DNA of 64,000 nucleotides from Oryzomicrobium sp. (GTDB taxonomy: Bacteria > Pseudomonadota > Gammaproteobacteria > Burkholderiales > Rhodocyclaceae). The notes below the pieces were generated by a model. That model was not told the DNA's origin. It worked only from the letters and a program-made list of their open reading frames with translations, and ran no database searches. Positions 56,063 through 64,000 of the stretch are shown here, one piece after another (the stretch's first letter is position 1; each line of letters opens with the position of its first letter). The stretch spans positions 1-64,000 of the forward strand of contig NZ_JAJTBG010000002.1 of assembly GCF_021287045.1 (NCBI RefSeq), given 5' to 3'. A program made the translations under genes and the position numbers.

Positions 56063-56676
56063 CACGCCTCCTCGCCCCAGCGGCGCATCAGGGTATGGGG
56101 CACCGCCAGGTGATCGAGGATGCGGGCGACGACGAAATCCACCACGTCCTGAACCGTCTCCGGATGGTGGTAGAAGCCCGGGTTGGGCGGCAGGATCACC
56201 GCCCCGGCCCGGGACAGGCGCAGCATGTTCTCCAGGTGCAGGGTCGAGAACGGCGTTTCCCGGGGCACCAGGATCAGGGGCCGGCGCTCCTTCAGCGCCA
56301 CGTCGGCGGCCCGCTCGATCAGGTTGTCGGCCAGGCCGGCGGCAATCGAGGCCAGGGTGCCCATGGTGCACGGGCACACCACCATGGCGTCCGGCGGATT
56401 GGAGCCGGAGGCCACCGGGGCGAACCATTCCTCCCGGCCGTACACCTCCAGGGTACCGGGCAGGGCGGCGAAGCGCTGGCGGAAGAAGGCTTCCGCCTCC
56501 TTGGGCCGGCCCGGCAGTTCCAGGTCCATCTCCTGGCGGGCCACCACCTGGGCCACCGACGAATAGAGCAGCTGCACACGGCAGCCGGCAGCGAGCAGGC
56601 ATTCGAGCAGGCGCACCCCGTAGGGCAGGCCCGAGGCGCCGGTGAAGGCCAGGCAGACGGTCTTGGCGGTATTCAT
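56062..56676 (-). CDS. ubiX: Flavin prenyltransferase UbiX
   Basis: 204-residue enzyme that prenylates FMN to give the cofactor of UbiD decarboxylases. VCLAFTGASGLPYGVRLLE is the FMN-binding start; FAPVASGSNPPDAMVVCPCTMGTLASIAAGLADNLIERAADVALKERRPLILVPRETPFS is the characteristic central block and ILPPNPGFYHHP follows. No ubiD lies in the window. Its start overlaps the end of the Gx transporter gene by four bases. Confidence 0.96.
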   Translation of the reverse strand: MNTAKTVCLAFTGASGLPYGVRLLECLLAAGCRVQLLYSSVAQVVARQEMDLELPGRPKEAEAFFRQRFAALPGTLEVYGREEWFAPVASGSNPPDAMVVCPCTMGTLASIAAGLADNLIERAADVALKERRPLILVPRETPFSTLHLENMLRLSRAGAVILPPNPGFYHHPETVQDVVDFVVARILDHLAVPHTLMRRWGEEA

Positions 56677-57233
56677 GATTTTTCCGGAGAAGGCGGAGGC
56701 GTGGGGCCGGCGTCGGCCTCGGCCAGCAACCTGGCGGCGATCAGGCCGTTGATGGTGCCGAAGAACAGGGCCGCCGCGGAAAACACCGGCAGCAGCACCC
56801 ACAGGCCGTCGTGGGGGATCAGCCACAGCCGGGCGAGCAGCAACTGGCCGCCGATGTGGGCCAGGGCGGCCAGCACCGAGGCCGTCACCGGGCCGAACCA
56901 GCGCCGCGGCAGGCGCGCCACCGGCGCCAGCACCAGCAGGCTGGCCAGGGCCCCGGCGGCAGCGAGAAAGAACCCCGGGGCGAGGAACTGGCCGAGCAGC
57001 AGGCTGCCAGCCACCACCCGCAGGCCGCTCACCCAGGCCGCTGCGCCCCAGCCGTAGCGGACCAGCACCACCAGGGTGACGATGTTGGCCAGCCCCGGTT
57101 TGACCCCGGGCAGCGGCGAGGGAATCACCGCGTCCACCAGGGCCAGGCCGATGGCCGCCGCCGCCAGCCGGGCGATGCGGTAGTCCTCGGGACCGAGGGG
57201 AATGGCGACGGTGCCGGGCGAAGGCGAGGCCAT
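56673..57233 (-). CDS. Gx transporter family protein (heptaprenyl diphosphate synthase component I-like)
   Basis: 186-residue membrane protein with about five hydrophobic helices. PSPLPGVKPGLANIVTLVVLVRYG is the signature of the Gx transporter/Hpre_diP_synt_I family, whose members look like small ECF-type S components. The partner gene upstream encodes a NusG domain II protein, its usual neighbour. Despite the old name it is unlikely to be a prenyl synthase. Overlaps ubiX by four bases. Confidence 0.85.
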   Translation of the reverse strand: MASPSPGTVAIPLGPEDYRIARLAAAAIGLALVDAVIPSPLPGVKPGLANIVTLVVLVRYGWGAAAWVSGLRVVAGSLLLGQFLAPGFFLAAAGALASLLVLAPVARLPRRWFGPVTASVLAALAHIGGQLLLARLWLIPHDGLWVLLPVFSAAALFFGTINGLIAARLLAEADAGPTPPPSPEKS

Positions 57234-57237
57234 GGGA

Positions 57238-57654
57238 TCAGTAGGCCAGGGTGTCGTAGGCGCCCTTGCCGCCGGCGATGGTCAGGCTGACCCGGTTGGG
57301 GGCGCACAGGGCCATTTCGCCGGGACGGGCCAGCCAGCCCTGGCGCACGCACAGCTGGCGCGGGCCGGGATCGGACATCACCCGGGCGCGGCCGTGCTCG
57401 ACGGCGATCACCGTGGTGCCCAAGGGGCCGGCCACGTCCAGGGTGCGCGGCACGGTCAGGGCCAGTTCGGCCACCACCTGCCCTTCCTGGCGCACCACGG
57501 CACGCTCGGCGGCGCCCTGCTGCCAGAACAGGGCGGCGCTGGCGGCGGTCAGGACGGCGCCACCGGCCAGCACCAGCCAGTCGCCGGGGCGGACCAGGCG
57601 GTGCCAGGGGTAGGCCGTCGCCGCGGAAAGCGCGGCAAGGGTGCTGCGGGCCAC
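57238..57654 (-). CDS. NusG domain II-containing membrane-anchored protein
   Basis: 138-residue protein with one hydrophobic helix (about residues 26-44) and a C-terminal NusG_II-type beta domain: VVAELALTVPRTLDVAGPLGTTVIAVEHGRARVMSDPGPRQLCVRQGWL. The pairing with a Gx transporter is conserved in many bacteria and the function is not established; in other genomes the pair often lies near ApbE/FMN-binding genes. It is not the transcription factor NusG. Confidence 0.82.
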   Translation of the reverse strand: MARSTLAALSAATAYPWHRLVRPGDWLVLAGGAVLTAASAALFWQQGAAERAVVRQEGQVVAELALTVPRTLDVAGPLGTTVIAVEHGRARVMSDPGPRQLCVRQGWLARPGEMALCAPNRVSLTIAGGKGAYDTLAY

Positions 57655-57664
57655 GCCGGCGGCC

Positions 57665-58558
57665 TCAGCTGGCAGCGGCCGGCACGCCGCTCAGTTCGCG
57701 GTGGCGCACCAGTACCCGGGGCACGGCGGGCGCCGCGGGGGCGCCCGCCAGGGCGCCGTGGGCACGGAAGTGGCGGGCCAGCCATTCGCTCATGTAGACG
57801 GAACGGTGCTGGCCGCCGGTGCAGCCGATGGCCACGGTCAGGTAGGAACGGTTGTCGCGGATGTAGGCGGGCAGCCAGCGGGCGACGAAGGCGCGGATGT
57901 CCTCGGCCATGGCCGCCACGTCGGGGATCGCCGCCAGGAAGTCGATCACCGGCTGGTCGAGGCCGGTCAGGGGGCGCAGGGTCGGATCGTAGTAGGGGTT
58001 GGGCAGGCAGCGCACGTCGAACACCAGGTCGGCGTCCTGGGGCAGGCCGTGCTTGAAGCCGAAGGACTGGAAGAGCAGGGTCAGCCCGGCATCCGGGTCC
58101 ATCGAGACGAACTGCTTGACCCACTCGCGCAGCACCGCCGGTTTGAGGTCCGAGGTGTCGATGTGGTGGCCCAGGTCGGCGATGTCGGCAAGGCGCTCCC
58201 GCTCCTCGCGGATGGCTTCGAGCAGCGCCCGGCCGTCCCGGGCCAGGGGATGGCGGCGGCGCGTCTCGGAGAAGCGCTTGACCAGGGTGTCGTCCTTGGC
58301 ATTGAGGAACAGGAAGCGCAGGTCCATGCGCGGGCGCAGTTCCGCCAGGATGCCCGGCAGCGCCTCCAGGCTGGCGCCGGCGCGCACGTCCACCGCCGCG
58401 GCGACGCGCTGGTAGCCGCTCGCCTCGAGCTGCTCGACCAGGGCGGGGAGCAGGGAGGTGGGCAGGTTATCGACGCAGAAGTAGCCGGCGTCTTCGAGGA
58501 CGTTCAGGGCAATGGACTTGCCCGAGCCGGACAGGCCGCTGATCAGGACGAGGTGCAT
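57665..58558 (-). CDS. rapZ: RNase adapter protein RapZ (YvcJ family)
   Basis: 297-residue nucleotide-binding protein. Walker [64 protein letters not shown] and the C-terminal [18 protein letters not shown] are all canonical. RapZ guides small RNAs that control amino-sugar synthesis to RNase E in enterobacteria; in other lineages its role is less clear. It is the first gene of the minus-strand unit, divergent from the amidohydrolase gene. Confidence 0.95.
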   Translation of the reverse strand: MHLVLISGLSGSGKSIALNVLEDAGYFCVDNLPTSLLPALVEQLEASGYQRVAAAVDVRAGASLEALPGILAELRPRMDLRFLFLNAKDDTLVKRFSETRRRHPLARDGRALLEAIREERERLADIADLGHHIDTSDLKPAVLREWVKQFVSMDPDAGLTLLFQSFGFKHGLPQDADLVFDVRCLPNPYYDPTLRPLTGLDQPVIDFLAAIPDVAAMAEDIRAFVARWLPAYIRDNRSYLTVAIGCTGGQHRSVYMSEWLARHFRAHGALAGAPAAPAVPRVLVRHRELSGVPAAAS

Positions 58559-58674
58559 GGGGCCACTTTACCGGATGCGCTGCACGACCGAAAGACGCGG
58601 CATAATGGAACGTCGACCAGCCCTGCCCGGACGTCATGCCGTCCGCCGCACACTCAGCACGCCGAGGCTTTACC

Positions 58675-59865
58675 ATGCGCCCCCTGGACCTTCCCTTCCT
58701 GGCCGAACTGACTGCGTTCCGCCGCGACATCCACGCCCATCCCGAACTGGCTTTCGACGAGCAGCGCACCAGCGACCAGGTCGCCGCCGAGCTGGTCCGC
58801 TACGGTCTGGAAGTGCATCGCGGCCTGGCCAAGACCGGGGTGGTAGCGGCCATCCGCGCCGGCACCTCGGACCGGGCCATCGGCCTGCGCGCCGACATGG
58901 ACGCCCTGCCCCTCCAGGAGCTCAACGAGTTCGGCCACCGCTCCCGCCACCCGGGCAAGATGCACGCCTGCGGCCACGACGGCCACACCGCCATGCTGCT
59001 CGGCGCCGCCCGCTGGCTGGCCGAGCATCGCAACTTCGACGGCACGGTGTACTGCATCTTCCAGCCCGCGGAGGAGGCCGAGGGCGGCGCCAAGGTGATG
59101 GTGGAGGAAGGGCTGTTCGAACAGTTCCCCATGGAGGCGGTGTACGGCCTGCACAACTGGCCCGGCGTTCCGGTCGGGCAGATGGCGGTGATGCCCGGCC
59201 CGGTGATGGCCGGCACCTGCGCCTTCGAGATCAAGATGCGCGGCCACGGCTGCCACGCCGCCATGCCCCACCTGGGCAGCGACCCCATCGTCGCCGCCGC
59301 CGAACTGGTCCAGGCCCTGCAAACCGTGGTGTCGCGCACTCTGCACCCCTGCGAGGCCGGGGTGGTGTCGGTGACCCAGATCCACGCCGGCGAGGCCTGG
59401 AACGTGATCCCCGAGGAAGTGGTGCTGCGCGGCACCATCCGCAGCTTCAAGCCGGCGGTGCAGGAGCAGATCGAAACCGCCGTCGAGCGCCTGTGCAAGG
59501 GCGTGGCCGCCGCCCACGGCGCCCAGGCCAGCGTCTGGTTCGACCACCGCTACCCACCCACGGTCAACAGCGCCGCCGAGGCCGCCCTGTGCCGCGACGT
59601 GGCCGCCGAAGTGTGCGGCGCCGACCGGGTGATCGTCGACGCCCTGCCCTCCATGGGCGCCGAGGACTTCGCCTACATGCTGGCGGTCAAGCCCGGCTGC
59701 TACGTCTGGCTGGGCAACGGCATCCAGGGCGATGCCCACGCCGCCCACGGCATCACCGCCGGGGCCTGCACCCTGCACAGCCCCCACTACGACTTCAACG
59801 ACGAGGTCCTGGCCCTGGGCGTCACCTACTGGGTGCGCCTGGCGGAACGGGCCCTGGCGCGGTGA
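58675..59865 (+). CDS. M20-family amidohydrolase (hippurate hydrolase-like)
   Basis: 396-residue metallopeptidase-fold enzyme. HPELAFDEQRTSD, GLRADMDALPL, GKMHACGHDGHTAMLLGAA and QPAEEAEGGAKVMVEEGLF hold the metal-binding residues, and the late MGAEDFAYML is present. The pattern is that of hippurate hydrolase/N-acyl-L-amino acid amidohydrolases that split N-acyl amino acids. The natural substrate cannot be told. Its stop overlaps the GTG start of the next gene. Confidence 0.93.
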   Translation: MRPLDLPFLAELTAFRRDIHAHPELAFDEQRTSDQVAAELVRYGLEVHRGLAKTGVVAAIRAGTSDRAIGLRADMDALPLQELNEFGHRSRHPGKMHACGHDGHTAMLLGAARWLAEHRNFDGTVYCIFQPAEEAEGGAKVMVEEGLFEQFPMEAVYGLHNWPGVPVGQMAVMPGPVMAGTCAFEIKMRGHGCHAAMPHLGSDPIVAAAELVQALQTVVSRTLHPCEAGVVSVTQIHAGEAWNVIPEEVVLRGTIRSFKPAVQEQIETAVERLCKGVAAAHGAQASVWFDHRYPPTVNSAAEAALCRDVAAEVCGADRVIVDALPSMGAEDFAYMLAVKPGCYVWLGNGIQGDAHAAHGITAGACTLHSPHYDFNDEVLALGVTYWVRLAERALAR

Positions 59866-61676
59866 GGTCCCCGCTCCCGCTGGCCTGGCGGCGATCCCAG
59901 GCCGATTCGTCGTGCCCGCTCGCCCGGCTGTGCCGCGCCGGCCTGGCCCTGTTCGCCGTGCTGTGGACCCTGCTGGCCGCCGCCCCGGCCCGGGCCGACC
60001 TGGTGCTGGAATACGCCACCCTGGGCCAGTCCCTCACCGGGCACCTGAGCATGCTGGTGGACCCGGGCGGCCGTCTCAGCCCCCAGGAGGCCCGCGCCAA
60101 CAGCGCCCGCTTCAAACCCCTCACCGGCACCGGCGGCTTCGGCTACAGCACCGACGTCTACTGGCTGCGCTTCACCCTCACCCAGGACGGCCTGCCGCGC
60201 AACTGGCTGCTCGAACTGCCTTACCCCTATCTGGACGACGTGCGCCTGTACACGCCCCGGACCGACGGCAGCCTGGTGGAGCAGCGGGTCGGGGACCACA
60301 TGCCGTTCGCCAGCTGGCCCCTGCCCTACCGCAACTTCCTCTTCCCCCTGCACCTGGAACCCGGCCACGGCACCCACACTCTGTACCTGCGGGTGGCCAC
60401 CGCCGACAGCCTGGCGGTGCCCCTCGTGGTCTGGGAAGAACACGCCTTCCAGGAGCACGCCCGGGAAGAGGCCCTGCTGTTCGGCCTCTACTACGGGCTG
60501 ATGCTGGCGATGCTGTTCTACAACGCCTTCATCGGCACCCTGCTGCGCGACCGCACCTTCTACCACTACGTGGCCTGTGCGTTCTTCGCCCTGCTGATCG
60601 TGGCCGAACTGAACGGCCACACCCTGCAATACCTGTGGCCGAACTTCCCCTGGCTGGCGGACCAGCAGCACAACCTGATCCCCTGCGCCTACCTGATCGC
60701 CCTGGTGCTGTGGCAGCAGTCCTTCCTCAACCTGCGCCAGACGGTGCCCCTGATCGTCCGTCCCCTGTCGGCCATCGTCGGCGCCTGCGCCGCCCTGATC
60801 CTGTTCAGCCTGATCGGCTTCTACCCCCTGGCCAACCGCCTGACCATGTACCTGGCCGGCCTGACCATCGGCCTGACCACCCTGGCCAGCATCATCTGCG
60901 TCGTCCGCGGCAGCCTGCCGGCGCGCATCTTCCTGGCCGCCCAGCTCTTGCCCATGGCGTGCAGCGCCCTGATCGTGATGCGCAACCTGGGCTACCTCTC
61001 CGCCAGCACCCTGCTCAACCACAGCTTCCAGATCGCCACCGCCCTGGAAATGCTGCTGTTCTCGATCGCCCTGGCCTACCGGGTCTACCTGCTGCGCCGC
61101 GAGCGCCACGCCGCCCTGGACATGGCCCAGAGCGACCCCCTCACCGGGCTGCTCAACCGCCACGGCCTGGAACGGCGCCTGGCCCGCTTCGGCCCGGACG
61201 GCAGCCACCGCCACCAGGAACTGGCCCTGATGGTCATCGACCTGGACGGCTTCAAGCCGGTCAACGACCGCTACGGCCACAAGCCCGGCGACCTGGTGTT
61301 GCAGGAAGTGGCGCGCCGCCTCAAGACCTGCACCCGCACCACCGACTTCATCGCCCGCCCGGGCAACGACGAATTCATCATCGGCCTGCCGGGCATGTTC
61401 AGCCACAGCGACGGCGCCCAACTGGCCGACAAGATCCTCGAGCAGATCGCCCAGCCGATCCCCATCCCCGGCGGGCTGGTGCCCGGCGGCAGCCTCCAGG
61501 TCACCGCCAGCATCGGCGTGGCCTTCATGCCCGGGGACGCGGACCAGGTGGACGGCCTGCTCGAACAGGCCGACCTAGCCATGTACGTAGCCAAGTCCGA
61601 GGGCCGCAACCGCTACGAGCTGGCGGCCGGCATGAGCGAGGAAGGCTATCGCCCACCGGCCTGGCAGGCGAGCTGA
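59862..61676 (+). CDS. 7TMR-DISM membrane diguanylate cyclase (GNDEF variant)
   Basis: 604-residue protein. Signal peptide to about residue 46; periplasmic 7TMR-DISM extracellular domain type 2 (YSTDVYWLRFTLT, NWLLELPYPYLDDVRLYTP); seven transmembrane helices from about 205 to 400; then a GGDEF domain with DPLTGLLNRHGLERRL, VIDLDGFKPVNDRYGHKPGDLVLQ and active-site ARPGNDEFIIGLPG. The signature reads GNDEF rather than GGDEF. An RxxD inhibitory site (RTTD) lies five residues before it. Activity may be altered. GTG start overlapping the upstream stop. Confidence 0.9.
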   Translation: MRSPLPLAWRRSQADSSCPLARLCRAGLALFAVLWTLLAAAPARADLVLEYATLGQSLTGHLSMLVDPGGRLSPQEARANSARFKPLTGTGGFGYSTDVYWLRFTLTQDGLPRNWLLELPYPYLDDVRLYTPRTDGSLVEQRVGDHMPFASWPLPYRNFLFPLHLEPGHGTHTLYLRVATADSLAVPLVVWEEHAFQEHAREEALLFGLYYGLMLAMLFYNAFIGTLLRDRTFYHYVACAFFALLIVAELNGHTLQYLWPNFPWLADQQHNLIPCAYLIALVLWQQSFLNLRQTVPLIVRPLSAIVGACAALILFSLIGFYPLANRLTMYLAGLTIGLTTLASIICVVRGSLPARIFLAAQLLPMACSALIVMRNLGYLSASTLLNHSFQIATALEMLLFSIALAYRVYLLRRERHAALDMAQSDPLTGLLNRHGLERRLARFGPDGSHRHQELALMVIDLDGFKPVNDRYGHKPGDLVLQEVARRLKTCTRTTDFIARPGNDEFIIGLPGMFSHSDGAQLADKILEQIAQPIPIPGGLVPGGSLQVTASIGVAFMPGDADQVDGLLEQADLAMYVAKSEGRNRYELAAGMSEEGYRPPAWQAS

Positions 61677-61768
61677 GCCCTTCGAAGGGCCACATCCGGG
61701 CAGGTCGGGCCGCAGGGCATGGGCCTGCCTGGCGGCGCCGTGAATGCTTGCGCCTGGCGCATTGCCGG

Positions 61769-61783
61769 CCCAATGCCATTGGG
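61769..61783. promoter_or_regulatory. Palindrome upstream of the secreted-protein gene
   Basis: CCCAATG-C-CATTGGG, perfect 7-bp arms around one base, 37 bases before the ATG at 61820. Position fits an operator overlapping the promoter; the binding protein is unknown. Confidence 0.4.
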
Positions 61784-61819
61784 TTAGCCTGCCGCGTTCC
61801 CACTTCGCGAAAGCCCGCC

Positions 61820-62578
61820 ATGAACACCGCTCCGCTCACCCTCTGCGTCGCCCTCGCCATGCTTGCCGGCCAGGCCTGGGCCCAGGGCATCGCCCCCCGC
61901 AACGCCGATCCGGTACAGCCTCGCCAGGCCGATCCCGTCCTGCCCCGTTCCGCCAGCGAGCGGCCGCCCCCCGTATCCGCGCCCCCCATATCCGCGCCGG
62001 CCGTGACGCCACGCAGCGCCACGCCGGTAAACAGCACGGCGGTCCAGGGCACCAACCCGAAAGCATGGCGCTGGCAGTCCCTCGGCGATAGCGAGGTGGC
62101 AGGCGACGGAGTGGCCCGGGGCTCGCAGTTGCGCGACATCCGCTGCGCCGGCCTGGCCTGCCGCGTGTACCAGGACAGCGCCGGCGCCTGGACCATCCGG
62201 GCCGAGGGGGGCTTTCCCGAAATGGCCGGGCGGACCTTCAACGTCATGCTCATGAACAGCCAGACGCAACGGCTGCAAACCGACAGCCGCCAGCGGGGCG
62301 TTTTCAGCGACGGCAGCTTCTGGGACCAGATCGACACCTGGCGCCTGCCCGCCGGCAGCTATGCGGTGTTCTACCACTGGCCGGAACAGGACAAGGTCTT
62401 CGCGGCAATCGCCTTCGACGTCCGGCAGGTGCCCGCGCGGCCGAGCAATTCGGGCGGCACTGGCGGCGCAGCGCCTCCCGGAAAGAACCAGCAGGCGATC
62501 AACGCCGCACAGCAGAATCAGCGCTGCCTGGCGATGGCGGCAACCAATCCGGACATCCGCTGCGAACCGGCCCGCTGA
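61820..62578 (+). CDS. Secreted protein of unknown function with Pro-rich repeats
   Basis: 252-residue protein that I do not recognise. Signal peptide at residues 1-21 (cleavage at AWA-Q). Residues 25-70 hold short repeats of the type ADPVQPRQ/ADPVLPRS and PPPVSAPPISAPAV, a likely flexible linker. The rest looks like a beta-rich domain (KAWRWQSLGDSEVAGDGVARGSQLRDIRCAGLACRVYQDS ... FWDQIDTWRLPAGSYAVFYHWPEQDKVFAAIAFDV) with two cysteines at about 111 and 116 that may form a disulfide, and a short Cys-containing tail. Confidence 0.75.
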   Translation: MNTAPLTLCVALAMLAGQAWAQGIAPRNADPVQPRQADPVLPRSASERPPPVSAPPISAPAVTPRSATPVNSTAVQGTNPKAWRWQSLGDSEVAGDGVARGSQLRDIRCAGLACRVYQDSAGAWTIRAEGGFPEMAGRTFNVMLMNSQTQRLQTDSRQRGVFSDGSFWDQIDTWRLPAGSYAVFYHWPEQDKVFAAIAFDVRQVPARPSNSGGTGGAAPPGKNQQAINAAQQNQRCLAMAATNPDIRCEPAR

Positions 62579-62600
62579 ATCGGGCGAGCCAACGACGTGC

Positions 62601-62948
62601 CTAACCCACGCCACCCACCAGCATGAGAGGGGCAGGCGCGGAGCCATCGCCAGCAGGCGCCGCCTGGCGGCCGGACGCCGCCGACTCTCCCTGCAACTGC
62701 CGGTAGCGCATGCAGGTGACGCGCAGGAACGAGGCGAAGTTGTCCACCTCGCCCCGGTAGGCCGTCACCTCGTCGTGCAGGGTGGCGATCAGCTGGTTGG
62801 TGGTGACGCCCTCGGCGGCAGCCATTTCCGCCAGGGTGTCCCAGAACAGGTTTTCCAGGCGCAGGGTGGTCACCACCCCGTGGATGCGCAGGGAACGGGA
62901 CCGGGATTCGTAGAGGATCGGGTCGGCGCGGACGTAGACCTGGCACAT
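62601..62948 (-). CDS. Ribbon-helix-helix domain protein (RHH_4 type)
   Basis: 115-residue protein. SRSLRIHGVVTTLRLENLFWDTLAEMAAAEGVTTNQLIATLHDEV is the ribbon-helix-helix signature of the RHH_4 family, with a basic beta strand followed by two helices. It probably dimerises and binds DNA; its targets are unknown. The last 25 residues are Ala/Gly/Pro-rich. ATG at 62948 follows a GGAGC site. Confidence 0.88.
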   Translation of the reverse strand: MCQVYVRADPILYESRSRSLRIHGVVTTLRLENLFWDTLAEMAAAEGVTTNQLIATLHDEVTAYRGEVDNFASFLRVTCMRYRQLQGESAASGRQAAPAGDGSAPAPLMLVGGVG

Positions 62949-63097
62949 GGGCGGCTCCTGCGAACGGGCTAATGGGCGAGGGGGCGAAGCGGCTGCGGGG
63001 CGTGGCCCCCGGGTCCGGCCGGCGGGCCGGACCGATCGATGGACAACGCTCCGCCGCCCCGGTTCGGCCCGCTCCGGCCTACCGGCGAATCACAGCA

Positions 63098-63679
63098 TCA
63101 CAGGCTGATGCGGGTGCCCAGCACCGCCAGGAACTGGGCCAGCCAGGCCGGATGGGCGGGCCAGGCGGGGGCGGTGACCAGGTTGCCATCGGTATGGGCC
63201 TGGTCCACCGGAATGTCGGCGTAGGTGCCGCCAGCCAGGCGTACTTCGGGGCCGCAGGCCGGATAGGCGCTGCAGGTGCGGCCCTCGATCACCCCAGCGG
63301 CGGCGAGCAGCTGGGCGCCGTGGCAGACCGCGGCGATGGGCTTGTCGGCCTGGGCGAAGTGCTGCACGGCGGCGATCACCTGGGGATTGAGGCGCAGGTA
63401 TTCCGGCGCCCGGCCGCCCGGGATCAGCAGGGCGTCGTAGTCCTCGGCGCGCAGGGTGTCGAAGCTGGCGTTGAGGGTGAAGTTGTGGCCCGGCTTCTCG
63501 CTGTAGGTCTGGTCGCCCTCGAAGTCGTGGATGGCGGTGCGCACGCTCTCGCCGGCCTTCTTGCCCGGACAGGCGGCATGGACCGTGTGGCCGACCATGG
63601 TCAGGGCCTGGAAAGGCACCATGGTTTCGTAGTCTTCGGCGTAATCGCCGACCAGCATCAGGATTTTCTTGGCAGCCAT
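63098..63679 (-). CDS. DJ-1/PfpI family protein
   Basis: 193-residue protein with the DJ-1/PfpI fold. The nucleophile elbow [15 protein letters not shown] has Cys119-His120-Gly121, Glu15 lies in GDYAEDYE, and [15 protein letters not shown] is the conserved strand-loop. Relatives include proteases, glyoxalases/deglycases and stress proteins; which applies here is not clear. The ATG at 63679 follows an AGGAGA site. It stands alone. Confidence 0.92.
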   Translation of the reverse strand: MAAKKILMLVGDYAEDYETMVPFQALTMVGHTVHAACPGKKAGESVRTAIHDFEGDQTYSEKPGHNFTLNASFDTLRAEDYDALLIPGGRAPEYLRLNPQVIAAVQHFAQADKPIAAVCHGAQLLAAAGVIEGRTCSAYPACGPEVRLAGGTYADIPVDQAHTDGNLVTAPAWPAHPAWLAQFLAVLGTRISL

Positions 63680-64000
63680 CGATGTCTCCTCGTGTCCTCG
63701 CAGGGGCGCCCGGGGCGGGCGCCGGGGGATGGAGGCCGGGGAGGTTGCCCCGCCCGGCCCGTCCGGCCATTCTCCACGGGGCCGGCGACGCCGGGTAGCA
63801 CCGGGCTGCTACGGGAGAGACAGTAGGGACAACGAAGCCGGACGTGCGGGCGAAATGACATGCCAGCGGCACGCAATGCTTAACCATAGTGCATCGCCGC
63901 GAAGGCTCCGTCTGATCTGCATCAGTCAAAATCGGCGAAAATAGCCGCCGTTGTAAACCATGCCCCGCGGCACTCGCTGTACGCCTACGCCGAAACGGTG
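63680..64000. other. Right-edge intergenic region
   Basis: 321 bases with no convincing complete gene. It includes the promoter region of the DJ-1 gene and, at 63912-63925, a perfect dyad CTGAT-CTGC-ATCAG that matches the FNR consensus at eight of ten positions. It is followed by a TGTAAA -10-like hexamer at 63952-63957, suggesting a plus-strand promoter for a gene beyond the window. A possible start ATG is at 63960 but its frame is too short to judge. Confidence 0.45.

Overview
The window is chromosomal DNA from a strongly GC-rich, Gram-negative bacterium. Gene content and order fit a betaproteobacterium, most likely of the Rhodocyclales (Azospira/Dechloromonas-like), although no 16S gene is present to prove it. 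Supporting evidence is the order yicC - gmk - rpoZ - spoT beside a kinase/PP2C - rph - rdgB - hemW block, a periplasmic nitrate reductase operon of type napFDAGHBC, a complete System I cytochrome c maturation operon, and an L-lactate permease. Coding density is very high and many neighbouring genes overlap by ATGA or GTGA. No phage, IS element, CRISPR array or integron is visible; this is core and metabolic chromosome rather than an island.

Layout. 1-4.0 kb: end of an unidentified gene, a secreted protein with an internal duplication, trmB, a bidirectional terminator, a lipoprotein and an Na+/H+ antiporter-like membrane protein. 4.1-10.1 kb (minus strand): DUF2157 membrane protein, hemW, rdgB, rph, PP2C phosphatase, Ser/Thr kinase. 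10.5-18.6 kb (plus): yicC, DsrE-like secreted protein, gmk, rpoZ, spoT, dadA, an enoyl-CoA hydratase/isomerase, tatD. 18.8-24.5 kb (plus): a five-gene cell-envelope glycan cluster (ArnT-like transferase, sialidase-like BNR protein, membrane protein, GT2 transferase, flippase-like protein). 24.8-31.3 kb (minus): napFDAGHBC. 31.5-38.4 kb (minus): ccmABCDEFGHI. 38.8-41.1 kb: maeB. 41.2-44.7 kb: a Mla-like MCE lipid-transport operon. 45.0-46.7 kb: L-lactate permease. 46.8-47.0 kb: two tRNA-Lys genes. 47.1-49.0 kb: flavin reductase and purT, divergent. 49.0-52.6 kb (minus): MoxR - DUF58 - truncated TgpA-like operon. 52.8-53.9 kb: mutY. 54.1-58.6 kb (minus): rapZ, NusG domain II protein, Gx transporter, ubiX, LON-domain protein, MFS transporter. 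58.7-62.6 kb (plus): M20 amidohydrolase, membrane diguanylate cyclase, secreted protein. 62.6-63.7 kb (minus): ribbon-helix-helix protein and a DJ-1/PfpI protein.

How the genes work together. The ccm operon makes the covalent haem proteins that the adjacent nap operon needs (NapB with two haems, NapC with four). Both promoters carry FNR-like boxes about 41.5 bases upstream of a plausible transcription start, which suggests joint anaerobic control. Lactate uptake (lctP), malic enzyme (maeB) and D-amino-acid dehydrogenase would supply carbon and electrons. The most interesting unexplained items are the promoter and leader architecture of nap, a 20-codon ORF translationally coupled to ccmC, two near-identical AT-rich palindromic elements 84 bases apart after mutY, the sialidase/glycosyltransferase cluster, and a TgpA-like protein lacking its transglutaminase domain.
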